NCBI RefSeq assembly: GCF_029227915.1
Contig: NC_079879.1
Coordinates: forward strand, 26,726,501-26,790,500
Origin: Hydractinia symbiolongicarpus
Taxonomy: Eukaryota > Cnidaria > Hydrozoa > Anthoathecata > Hydractiniidae
Direction of reading: 5' to 3'
Length of the DNA: 64,000 nt
Position numbers and translations under genes: made by a program. The notes below the pieces were generated by a model. It was not told the origin of the DNA. It saw only the letters and a list, made by a program, of their open reading frames with translations, and made no database searches. This document shows positions 19,866 through 31,700 of this stretch, piece after piece; position 1 is the first letter of the stretch, and the number at the start of each line of letters is the position of its first letter.

Positions 19866-22593
19866 TGGAGGTGGTGATTTGCAGAATACTGTAAACTCAT
19901 TTTAAAAATTGTTTCGATACACTTCCCTCCCTCCCGTTAAAATTATTATGTACATTTTTAAAATATGTTCTTTTCTCTATAATAAGAATTATGTTCCACT
20001 CATTTCCTAAAATAACTTATTATCTGTAAACTCTATATGGTTGAATTTTCTGGAAGATTAGGTTTGTGCATTTAAAGGGTTAACTTCATAAATAGCGTGT
20101 TTTTCTTATGGATATTGTACGGATGTGATGTATATATTTATTTTTTATCACTTTTTTTTAACTTTTGAGGAGAAATTAAAAATCTTAATTCTTGCTTTGC
20201 ATTTTTGCTTTTTAATAAGCACGCTTTTTAATAACACGTTGCAGACGATTTGCAGGACTGCCTCTTTTTCTTTACCTATATAATCTTTACACAAATTCTT
20301 TTTTTTGATGTCTCTAAAACGATCAAACATATCCTTCACCTTTAACTTATATTAAAGACATTTTCAATTTCACTACTTTTTGTGCTCCTTGTTTCTTTGT
20401 ATTTCCCCTTATGCTTCATTGTGTGGAAATATTCTTATTCCTATTTATAGAAAATAAACTTTTAATGCAAATGTTTTTAGTATCGAAATAAAAGTTTCAA
20501 CACACATTGATGAGGAAGTCAAAACTGCAACAAAAAATTTTTCATGGGTCCAAAAGAAGGATGTTCATTTTTTAAGGTATTTTATGCTTAAAAAATATTG
20601 AACAGTTTGGATATTATACTATTAGAGCTTACCTCGAGGAAAAAGCAAGTAGATTTCATTTGAAAGAGCTCAAAAAGTATTCCGAGATGTAAATTTTGAA
20701 CGTTTAGCCAATTATGTGGCATTATGACATCATCAATTAGTTGCTCAGAAACAATTGCTAATAATCAGGGTAACTAAGTATTATTATTCATGTAAATATT
20801 CGAAATGTCAAATTGGATAGGTGAAAATATATTTTGTCACCACATTCTCTGATAAACCCTTTAAGCAGCACCAATTATTTCAAATGTGTGACGTCATGCA
20901 TTAATTATCATATCAAAACTAATAAGTCAAAAATCTTGAGAACCAATCAAGAAAGATTTATGGACAACTTTTTAAGCCCTTTCATTATGAAGCCAATTTG
21001 TTTTTCCGCAGAAGATAAGCTTTTAATAAAGATAACTAAAACAGAAACTCTCGAGCATGGTGACTACAGTCCTGGAAATTCCTGAAAAATCCTGGAAAAA
21101 TTAACTTGTCCTGGAAATTCTTGAGAAATCCTGGAATTTTGACAAAAAGTTGAAGATGTCCTGGAATTGTCCTGGAAAGTTATCATGTTAAGAAAAATGT
21201 TTGCAATTCTAAATATTTGAATCTTTTCACAAACGTTACAGAAGAGATTTTTTCAAGTAGTAGTTAAAACTTTTTAGCTAGAGGTTTCTTAAACTTTAAT
21301 TTTACATCATTAAGCATAATTTTTGATTAATTTTTCATTCGTTTCCAATAAGCAATAAATGCGATGCTGTTAAGATTCTAAGTGTTTAGAGACCGATACC
21401 TTTTAGGGAAGCTTCCCGAACATGCTTTTTTAGCTTTGCTTATGGAGAAAAAATACGAATTTTATTTTTCTATTGAATTCAATTTTTTTTTTTAGTCCTA
21501 AAATTTCTTAAAATTAACATACCGCTTTAAGTTTGTTAGCATTAATGAAAGGTATCAGAAATTAATACTTTCCAACATGGTCAGAAGTTTGTTTACAAGA
21601 CCAAAATGATAGAAAAACTACTTTAGGTGCAAATGCTCTGCACCTAATTTACTAAATGAATTTTCTTCTAAAGATATAAATAAAGCGTTAATTCCTTAAA
21701 ATTTAATACATGAAAACTAATCCTCCAAATGAAGAGTAAAATATTTTATTGAGTTTTACAAGTTCATCATATGGAGGTTTCTCCATAGATCTTATAGATC
21801 TTGGTGAGGTAAGGTTATATACTTTACTCACTATAACCTCGAGAATAAATTGGCTATATTCCCAGAACGAAAAATGATAATTTTTGACGTTGCTGCTTCA
21901 AGGTAACATAGCAAGAAAACTACTACACTATCTTTTGAAACGTGCTCCTTTGTGTCAAAAATCACTGATGATTTCAGTGTATATTTTTCAAAATGTCAGC
22001 CTCAAAATGTCACACACATGATCTTTTATGTTCCCCAATAACCGTTGTAAAATACTGCAACATATTTAACTTCCAGTGGTCCACAAATACTTCTATAGAT
22101 TGCACTGCTTCAAGGTTTTATTGAGCTTGTGATTTTTAAAGTTAGCAATTTCTTACGGAATTGTCCTGGAATATTGAACCAAAATGTTTTGGGTCACCAT
22201 GTAAAAGCTTGTACTGCAACATTAAAACCAGTCAGCATTCGTTTTATTACCTGACTGCATGTGGCCTGAAAAATAAACATAATTGTAGGTATATAAAAGC
22301 AAAAGAATTGGAAATATTTTCTGAAGGTCTTCAGTGTGCAAAAGAAAGAGATTTGTATTTTTGATAGTTTTTGAATTAGAAATTGTTTGACTTTTTAGGC
22401 TTTTTTAGCAAACTTTAGTGGAAAATCTTGTTTTATACATCGCTTTAAGCTGCATGTTTAAAAATAACTTTAAGAAATGATTGTATGGCACTACAGTTTG
22501 CTCAATGAAAACAAGTCAATCACATCATAATAACTTTTATTAGGGTAAAAACGTAATGTAATTATTTCAAATGTTGCAGATGTATAATTTTAG
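19866..22593. other. Non-coding stretch with repeat remnants before the CYREN-like exons
   Basis: AT-rich. It contains a run of TCCTGGAAA-type repeats (21069-21177, another at 22163), a small hairpin TTAGGTGCA / TGCACCTAA near 21625-21650, and short open frames without splice context. Probably intron or intergenic with decayed mobile DNA. Confidence 0.5.
21069..21177. repeat. Cluster of degenerate TCCTGGAA(A) repeats
   Basis: Six or more copies of TCCTGGAAAnnCC / TCCTGGAATT occur in ~110 bp with irregular spacing, and an isolated copy at 22163. It resembles a subterminal repeat cluster of a DNA transposon, but no matching end was found. Confidence 0.5.
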
Positions 22594-24909
22594 AGTCCAA
22601 GAAGAGTTCCGCAAAGAAAGCTACCTGCTTGGTTAAGTGATGTAAGTATTTTTTTCGAGATTTTAAATTATAATCAACCAACTCGAAACTTAAGTGTGTC
22701 ACAAGACCTGCGGTATATTCTTAAGAACAGCTAAATATCAATCTTTAAAGTTAAAGTTTGACGTTTTTTAGGAGATAAAATATCACAGGGACTAAATATC
22801 GCAAATGTTGTAGTGTTTTTTTCTCTCTATATTTTGAGGAATTTATTTGTGAAATCCGCGAACTGATTTTAGCTTTACGCGCACACGACATTAATAATGA
22901 TGCACAAAATTTGTCAAAATAAGCCTCGAAAAAGTTTATTCACTTAATAAATGAGTTGCTAAGAGTCAAATTTAGTAGCGTTTCTATAGACTTTTTTGAA
23001 TAATGAAATCATAAAAATTTGGTCCAAAAATGTGGAACCATATTTTTCCGTGTCAACGTAGCTATGTAGGAAATAAAAAGAACGTTATGACGCTTCTTAA
23101 GAAATAGTCAATTCTAATTTTTATATTTTTAGTCTGCAAAAAAGAAGTCATCCCCAGGCCACCATAAAACACGGTTAAAGTAAGTACTTGAAATTTCCTA
23201 AAAATTATATTTTTAGCATTTTATACTCGTGTTTACACAGCACATCACATTCCTGTACCACATGTATTTATTTTGCAGAATTTTTTATTCCATTCTCAGT
23301 TGATTCTGGCCCAGATCTCAGTGTCATTATTTAGTAACGCGGTGACTCACAAAAACGTTTATAACACGGTAAAAGTATTTGACGGCACAATTTAGTGAAA
23401 TTTTGTAGTTGTTTTTCAGGAAAAAAGATGTTCAAGATAATCCCATCAAGCGAACCATATATTGTATGTCACCTGAAGAATTTTTTGCGTATGCGAAAAA
23501 ACTTGATAGTAGTGCGGTAGGTTTGATAAAAAATGTGTTTGGAAATAAAGTTGCATTTTTTTACAGAAGTTCACTTTATTTTTTGTATTAATATGTTTAG
23601 AATCAACAGTCACCTAATAAAATCAGTATGAATGAAAAAAATCATAACGAAAGGTAAGTTGATTAATTTTCGCTAATTTCTTGAATTTTGTTCAATATTT
23701 GCGAAAATTTGTCTGCGTAAACATCTCTGGAAAGATCAATTCGCAAAAAAATCTTCACAGAATCACTTATTCCCTGAAAAACACTGTTTCTAAATTAAAA
23801 ATTGCTGGTCCCTGACATGAGGGAGCTCGAAAGTAACCTTACCTTAGACCTAAAATAAATAAAAGTTGCGGAATGCATTACTAGTGATTTTGCGAGTATA
23901 ATTAAACCATAAGAAACCATTATTAAACCATGAACCATTCACGAAAATTAACCTTTTTAAATGTTTTTTTAACCTCGTAAAATGAAGTTTTCGCGCTGAA
24001 AATAATATGTTGCAGTCAGGCATTGTTAGTACAGACACTCTTATACTTTCAATACATTTATATTACTACATTAATAATTGTCGCCATCGACGGTCCCAAA
24101 ACTTCTAAATTTGCAGTGCGAATTCGCAGAATAAATTTTAGCAATCGGCAAATTCGAAGTTTTTGTGGGAGGTAAACAAATGTCATTTTTTATCGTTTTC
24201 TTCCAGCATGCTAAAAATATTATAATTGCATGACTGTTGCCATAACAACCTACTTTCTTGAATTAAAAATTTCTCCGTTAAGATATATCTTTCACAAAAA
24301 CGAATGCGACGAAAATTTTTTTGGCATTATAAAGTGGTAAGGAATTAAAAAAATTGAAAATAAGGAAAAATACTGGAGAAATAGGATATTCATAGGGACT
24401 GTGTCGAATGGAGGGGAAACCGTGGATTACAGAATCAAAAAAGTTTCTGCTGTGAAATCTACGAGCATTCGCGAAAAAAAAACATTTAGCTATAGATAGT
24501 TTTTTTTTATTATTATTCTTTATGTTTTAAGGTTTAACCCTTGATATTTTAAAGGTTAACTTTTGACGATTTGTAAAAGTTGTTGCTTGCGAAACTCTTG
24601 TAAAGAATCAAGTTTTTCTTGCCAAAATCTTATACTATGGCTCATTAGCGACAGTTCCTGCACTTAAATTATGTTTCATATTTTTCTCGTAGAACAACGC
24701 GTCCTTGTGAGGCAATTACACGAAGCACTGACAACAGAGAAATCAACGTTATCGCTGGCGAAACAGACGACGTGCCGTCATTATCATTAAACCACGCTGT
24801 CCAGTCGCGATCTATCGTGTCCGATATTGTCGTAGAAGAAACAAAATCTGTAATACCTGAAACACAGCCTGCAAACGATTTCAACTCAATTATTGATGAT
24901 TTAATATAG
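22594..24909 (+). CDS. CYREN: CYREN-like regulator of non-homologous end joining (5' end uncertain)
   Basis: Five exons join in phase: 22594-22641, 23133-23179, 23420-23516, 23601-23653, 24693-24909 (154 codons with stop). The first reads SPRRVPQRKLPAWLSD, a Ku-binding motif (basic residues, then Leu-Pro-x-Trp) as in CYREN/MRI and APLF. The third contains KRTIYCMSPEEF; human CYREN has a TVYCMNEAE segment in the middle of the protein, downstream of its N-terminal Ku motif. The C-terminus is acidic and ends in a short hydrophobic patch (NDFNSIIDDLI), where CYREN carries its C-terminal interaction motif. Length is close to the 157 residues of the human protein. CYREN is a nuclear peptide that binds Ku and restrains or promotes end joining. 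All donors are GTAAGT or GTAGGT. The initiator exon is not secure; a candidate is at 18685. Confidence 0.68.
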
Positions 24910-25711
24910 AAAGTGAAAAACAATTATTTTGATTCTCACGATACCGAGACATTTAGTTGCGTACTGAAGTGTATGTTCTCTGGACTTGTTTGATGGACAT
25001 AGAATTTTGGATTGTCATGTTGAACACTGGAGTAGAAAGAACAATTTTTCTGCTGTGAGCAATACTTTTTTGCTTTTATAGATTAAAAAGTACCAATGAT
25101 ATCTTAAGTATGAAAGTTATATTTTATAGCTGCTAAACATACACTTATAGTTTCTCGCAAAATGACATTTTTAATTTGATTTTTTTTTCTGTGATCATCC
25201 AAATCGAATTTCAATTAAGTATACGATTAATGACAAAATCAGAGCTAAAAAATGCTTAAAATAAATTATGCAAAAAAGCTCTAAGATTGCTTTCATTAAA
25301 TTTTAACAACCCACGTGTCTGACGTCCCCCTGTTTTTTAGTTGAAACTTTAACATTATACACGTCATAATGATGCTTGTTAGGGGGTGTATGATGTTATA
25401 AATCAAGAAACAGTTAATGAACAGTCAAATGTCAATATAAAATACGCATGTATTGAAAGGGAGGGTTAGGATGTATTAATTTGAAATCTTGAATTATTCA
25501 TCAGCTTCTTTTCATATCATCAAAAAGATAAATTTAAAGTTCATATGATTTTCATTTACGTATTCAAATTTTCTCACATAATCGATAGCTTTTTCACAGA
25601 GAAGTTAAAGTTACATTTTTTTTGACATCAGTTTTAATTGGCCAATCTATTGTTAACGTCAACAGACAGACAGCATAGTACTTTTTGGTGGTTGGGTTGT
25701 AATCTACTGAA
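24910..25711. other. Intergenic region and promoter side of kinesin A
   Basis: 800 bp between the CYREN-like stop and the kinesin ATG at 25712, same strand. No gene seen. The kinesin 5' UTR and promoter should lie in the last few hundred bases; no TATA box was identified. Confidence 0.5.
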
Positions 25712-28700
25712 ATGAACAGTGCTAGGAAAGCCTCAAAAAAGAAGGGGTGAGTGTCAGTATTTTATAAATTCTGAGTTGTACCGTTCATTTTATGAAATGA
25801 TAATTATTGATAGGTGACGCACGCGTTTTCAATAGAAGCTCCTATTTCTCTTAATATTTCCAGAGTACCTTATGTGAATTAATTTTCCCGAAAACTGAAT
25901 TTTGCGAAAAGGAAATTTAATGATTTTTTTGCTTTAAATTTATACTTTTTTACAAGTGCGTTTACGTAGATGACATAAAAATTGCTGAAGTAAAGTTTTC
26001 ATACCAGTTGTGTAGAGTGGTGGATAAATGTGGTAGATAAATGTGAAAAAAGAAGCATAAAATCGTTTCAAAGAAGGTATAAAAGATCTAAATAACGAAT
26101 TACTTTATAATTTAACGGGGAGAAATTTTTGCGAAATTGACAAAAACTCTCGAAATGTGCGAAAATTAATTCGCTCAAGGTGTTATTTTTCTCAAATGAG
26201 TAAGTCAGCAAGAAAGATTGTAAAAGTAAATTTAGCTAGAGTATCGTAGAGTAGAGTATCGTAGAGGAGAGGAGAGCTAGATCGTACTTTCAACTTCCTA
26301 AAAGTGACCTAAATTGGTTTTAAAATCAAAAACGAAATTTACGCGGCAAGATATTGAATGAAACTATGCGAAAACCGAAAACATTGTGTTTTGAAAATCA
26401 GTTCCAGTTGAATGCATACAAGCAGTTTAGCATAGCAGCATCAAAAAAATTATGCTGCAAGAGCTAACATGATGCATGTTTCTGCAGCGAAAGTGGTGAT
26501 GAGAGGTTTTGCAAACATTTTGTTCTGCTTCAGCTAAACGAAAAGATGCAAAATAGAAAGAATGCTTAGTAGAAAGAAAAATTTAACAGCGAAGACATCT
26601 GTCAGAAGAAGGTAGCTAGTTTATTCATATGTCTAGGCCATTCTGCTCAAAATGTGACCTGCATTTTCTGTGCCTTTTCCCAATACGTTAATATTAGTTT
26701 TGGCAGGACGTTGATATTTAAATCAACACCTGTCACCGATTTTATGCATGTGTACATTTTAACAGCGTTGCACGCCTATTACATTTTTCGAGTTCTTTTT
26801 GTATATCAAAACTGATTGATATTTTGAACAGGTACTGTTTAAAATATGTTGGAGAAAATTGAATAGCATTAGCGATTTCTCATTCACACAATTTGATCCC
26901 ATAATATGTTAGTTTTGCGTCGATTTCATATTTTAATGTTAAATTCAAAATATTTGAATGGTTAATCAATCTCTTTTTGGCTAGGAAATTTTTGCATGCG
27001 AAAACAGGATTCCTAACCAAATCTTTTTTGCTCTCTTTAAAAGACAACGTGCATACCAACTGATTTAATCAAACAATGAATATTATGTGAAATGTTACTG
27101 CCATAACGTGGATGTCAGGACTACTTAATTAAAATATTTTGTGTTACATTGACCACGCAGTAACACGCAGCTTAATAACTCTTCCTGAGCTGAACTTGAA
27201 GAGTGTTATTTTTGCGACCTTCAACCAACATTTTATTGAAGTGAAGTTTTCAAGTAGATTCCAATTAGGACCTCCGTAAAAAGAACTTGAATTTTTTTAA
27301 TCAGGAAATTTAAGGAAGTCTAATTTCGCCTTCACATTGGTTAATTAGTTAACCAGTCTGAAATCCACTGAAAGTATTTGCTACGTCTTCAATTTCTACT
27401 ACAGCTATTAAGTGTATGGATAAGGAATTTTAGAAATATAAGATGATACAAATAAGTATCAAATCAGTCGCTTTAGTTTTAAATTAAGTGAGCAAGCTAT
27501 CTGTCTTATACAAGTGGTGCCATAAATAGATGTATCGAATCCCTTAATTGACATTAAGTATTTATAATTTATTAAGTAATTAGGCTAATTAAAATTAATT
27601 TTTTAAATAAATGTAATTAGGAACACGTTATATCTATGGGAACAAGAGAATATGGTAATATATATAAAGTAACAAAACAAAACAAAATATTTGACATTTG
27701 GATCATATTTTTTATTCTGTTGACTGAATGCATCATAAGAGAGAAAGATCTATTTCAACTCAGCAATAGGGATTAAGGGAGAAAAAATCCTTTTATGTTT
27801 AATATATCAAAAAAATGGCAGCATCATACAAAAAGCCTACAAGCTTGTTACAATGGGAAAGTAATCGCTGTTCATAGAAATCAACATAAGGTTTGTAATA
27901 GATCAACTGGTCGTCCTTGTTCTGTTTTGTGAGTACATTTCAATGCATGTTTTACGAGTTGATAAAGATAGTACATGTGACCTTATAATGGCAAACACTA
28001 ATATATTTAAGCTGAATGATTTCGATTTTTTGTCTGTATGTAAAATTTTAATGGTTAAAAATGTTTGGAGATGAAAGCTGGCTTGAAACTGAATGGTACA
28101 ATACTTTAAACATTTGTGGATTATAATTATTACTATTATTATTAAAATTTTTACCCAAGATGACCTCTTTAGTTCCTATTGGTACTGCTATCAACGAGGG
28201 TCCTGCTTCTATTTGACCTACGAAAGTCGTGCAAGCACAACAATCGCTCAACTAGACAGCCGCCTAATATTAATCTTATCCTCATGCTAAGCGCTAAGCA
28301 GAAAAGATAGATGCAGACTTTTATAGTCTCTGGCATGACTTGGCTGTGGTTTGAACCCAAGAGACCGCTCTACCACAAGACTAACCTTAAACCAAAATGT
28401 TGTTTTGATTTTCTTATTTTTTGTCGCGTTAAATTGATACTTCAAATGTTTTGACCGACTGATAGCCTTGTGGTAGAGCGTTCGCTTTCAGTGCGGGAGG
28501 TCTTGGGTTCAAACCCTGGCCGAGTCATGCCAGAGACTATAAAAGTGTGAATCTATCCTTTCTGCTTAGCGTTCAGCATGAGAATAGGATTGATATCTTA
28601 GGCGGTTGTCTAGTTGAGCGATTGCTGTGCTTCCACGACTTTCGTAGCTTAAATGGGAGCTTTAAATGCGCTAGGACCCCCTTCGCAGGACCCTCGTTGA

Positions 28701-31700
28701 TAGCAGTACCAATAGGAACTGAAGAGGCTATCCTGGGTAAATAATAGTAATAATAATAATAATAAATTGAATCAATACGAACAGAGCAAGAACTTGACTT
28801 CTAAGGATTAAAAAAGAGGGAACAGAAGTTTTTATCTGAAACATCGAACTGATATTAATATATAACATGTTTTAAGCACTCTTTTTTCGTTTATACTGCA
28901 CCGAGTCAGTAAGAAATTGTTAACATTTTAAGGTGATACCAATTTGTTTATATATAGGGGCGTGACACCACGTGAGAAGAATGGAACGTCTAAAGATCTC
29001 AAAGTAGGAAAAGGTTAGAGACTTCATCTGTTTTTGATCTACTATTTTGTTTCGTGTTATAAAAACGTCTCAAATTCAAGAAGAGTTTCCGCCTATGCGT
29101 TTGCAACAATAGCCTTCTTAATTCAACGGATGTGAAGATTATGAGCAGTTAGTTACTTTTGAAGCTTTTTAGACTTTCCTAATTTTTTTATCGAATTGTT
29201 TTAGATTCAGGTCGTGTGAAAGTGTTTGTGAGAGTTCGCCCGTTCTCAAAGGAAGAAAAATCAAGAAAGGATGCTTATCCATACGAAATATCTGAGAACG
29301 AAGGCCAGGTACTGCTTTAATATGATCAAAAAATAAAAACGTAGAAAAATAATTAAAAATAAGAAGCGCGTCACACTACAACAATCCCATTTAAAGTAGA
29401 TGCTACAAAGCTATGAAGAACACTTAAGAAACAATGACATGGAGTATCAAACAATAATGTCTTTGTGGATGTAACGGTGTAGGTAATAAGAATTTCCCGA
29501 ACTATTGCCTTTATAGCCGTTATCCGATCTGGTCGAAAATCACATATTTTCAATTATTTGAAAAACAGTTCTATTCAATCACACATAAGACTTAACTTAC
29601 GAGCCTAGAACACCTTTTATTCACACAAGAAACGCTATAGCGTGTCTTGTGGCGTTAGTACTTACGCCCTTTGTGGGTGTGTTACACACAATATGTATTT
29701 GAAATTGCTTAAGTTAAAGATACCACAAACTTCACGGAGGATTCATGATGGTGATGGCTTCGCCTTTTCCAGGAAAACTAAACAAGTGGCATAGCACACG
29801 GTCACCACCGCTAGATCCACCCGCATAACCGACCTTAACCCTATTCGGTCCGGGGTCTTTCAAACATATTATGACAGTTGCCCCCCCCCCCTCCCCCGTC
29901 CTTAATAACTTTTCATAGACTTGTCCAAACATAATCAAACTTTGCACACATATAGCACGCCACAAAAGGAACAAAGTAGTACCTTGTTTTTTTTTGCTTG
30001 TTTGTTTTCTGTAAGGTCATCAAAAGTTTGAAATTTGTTTAAATTACCACTATCCACTTAAAATTTAATTACTTTAGTTCTAGAGCGAATTTTTAAATTC
30101 TGTTTAAAGTTTCTGAAAGCTAAATAAAAGTTATTAAACATATATTCCGGTTTTTACATATTTCGCTTAACAAAGTCGCCAAAATTGTGGTTTTTCCCGA
30201 TTTTTGGGTAAAATCCTAAAAAGTCGGGATATCCGATTATCCACGTGTCCAGAAAATATAGAACGATTCTACTTGAAGAAACAAAGTTGTGTTGCAAGTT
30301 TCAGGTTTTAGGGACAATCCTAACAAGAGTTATAATACTTCCCTGGTTATAAGGATTTCATAGAGATGTTTAGGTGTAGTTTCGAGTAATAGCCAATATC
30401 AAAGCCTCTAAGAGGCATTGGGCCAAAAAATTAAGCACGCAAATAAATATTGAAACTCAGTAAGAGTCATAGCCATACAGCATAGCATAAAGAAGTTATT
30501 CAAAAAAACCAGAAGGGGTGGGAGGGGCTATAATACAAATCTAAAAAACTGTAGAAATTACCAACGTAATGAAAGAGCAGCGTTCAATCTTTGCCCAAAC
30601 ACTAAGAAAACCAAGAAACCCTTTTTCGTTTGTTCTCTCGGTTCTCTTATGCCTTGTGCGAATTATTATCTGTTTCGTTAAGTATGATCTATGCAACAAC
30701 CGTTTTTATCGCTGTTGATAAATATATTTTTGTTGTTGAAAAGCACCCTTTGCATAAGAATCCGTGATTTAACAATTAGACACCAAATTATGACTTCCAT
30801 TATATTATGAATTTGTTCCCATTTGTATCTTGTGTGTTTGCACTGATTATACCCTGTTCGAAATTTCAGGTCTGAATTTATATTTGTTTTTATAGTTCAA
30901 AGTTCTATCTGACGAAAAAGGACATGCTGAAAAGACGTACGCATTCGATCACGTGTTTCCACCAGATAAAACGAATGCTGAGGTGAAACTTATTTGTTTC
31001 GTTTGTATAGTCGATCTAAAACAATTCGTAAATGAGCATGCCTATTGAACAAAAATAGAAATCCTAAGTCGTTGTTGTTTTTTTTTAGTGGGATCTTATT
31101 TTTATGATTTTTAAGGGCTGGTATTTATTTGTGGTTTTTACTCAGGTTTGCAAGACGCTTACTAGACCACTAGTTCAATCTGCTTTAAATGGATTCAATG
31201 GAACATTGATGGCTTATGGTCAGACAGGAGCTGGTGAGAATAAAAACAATCTTAGGATTTATGAGTTCTTTAGATTAAAAATAAACTCTGAAAGTTATTC
31301 AGAGTTACTGACAACCTTCATCCATACAGCTAGCCTCCAAACATCTAGCATTCTACAAAGTATTTTTGTGTTTTCAGGGAAAACTTACACGTTGATGTCT
31401 GATACTGGTATCACAAAGAGTATGATCGATAGTTGCTTTAACCATATTCAAGATGATTTGAAACATAATTATAAGGTATTTACAACTAAGTATGTGTTAA
31501 GTCCTTTAAAGAAGATCAGATGTGGTAGCAGTAGTGATTATATAATATACATTTGTTTTAGGTGACTGTTTCTTATTTGCAAATATATCAAGAGAAAATT
31601 TATGATTTATTGGATAACAATAATCATAAAATGGAATTGACAATACGAGAAAATCCCAGAACAGGTAAATAATAACTATACGCAGATTAAAAAATATAAA

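Larger units (their letters stand above)
25747..28957. other. Kinesin A intron 1
   Basis: 3.2 kb, donor GTGAGT, acceptor TATATAG. Holds the two inverted SINE copies (28148-28387 and 28456-28765) and low-complexity AT sequence, including GCGAAAATTAA motifs (26117-26180) also seen near 19667-19770. No further exon is needed by phase. Confidence 0.6.

Noticed and set aside
20834-21085. 83-codon plus-strand frame
   Set aside because: No splice partner, no recognisable protein and embedded in repeat-like sequence.
22161-22364. 67-codon plus-strand frame next to the CYREN-like exons
   Set aside because: Starts without ATG in a TCCTGGAA repeat and does not join any neighbouring exon in phase.
28456-28530. 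Possible tRNA gene
   Set aside because: Polymerase III boxes are present but the acceptor and T stems do not pair and the same head recurs with one body; it is a SINE.
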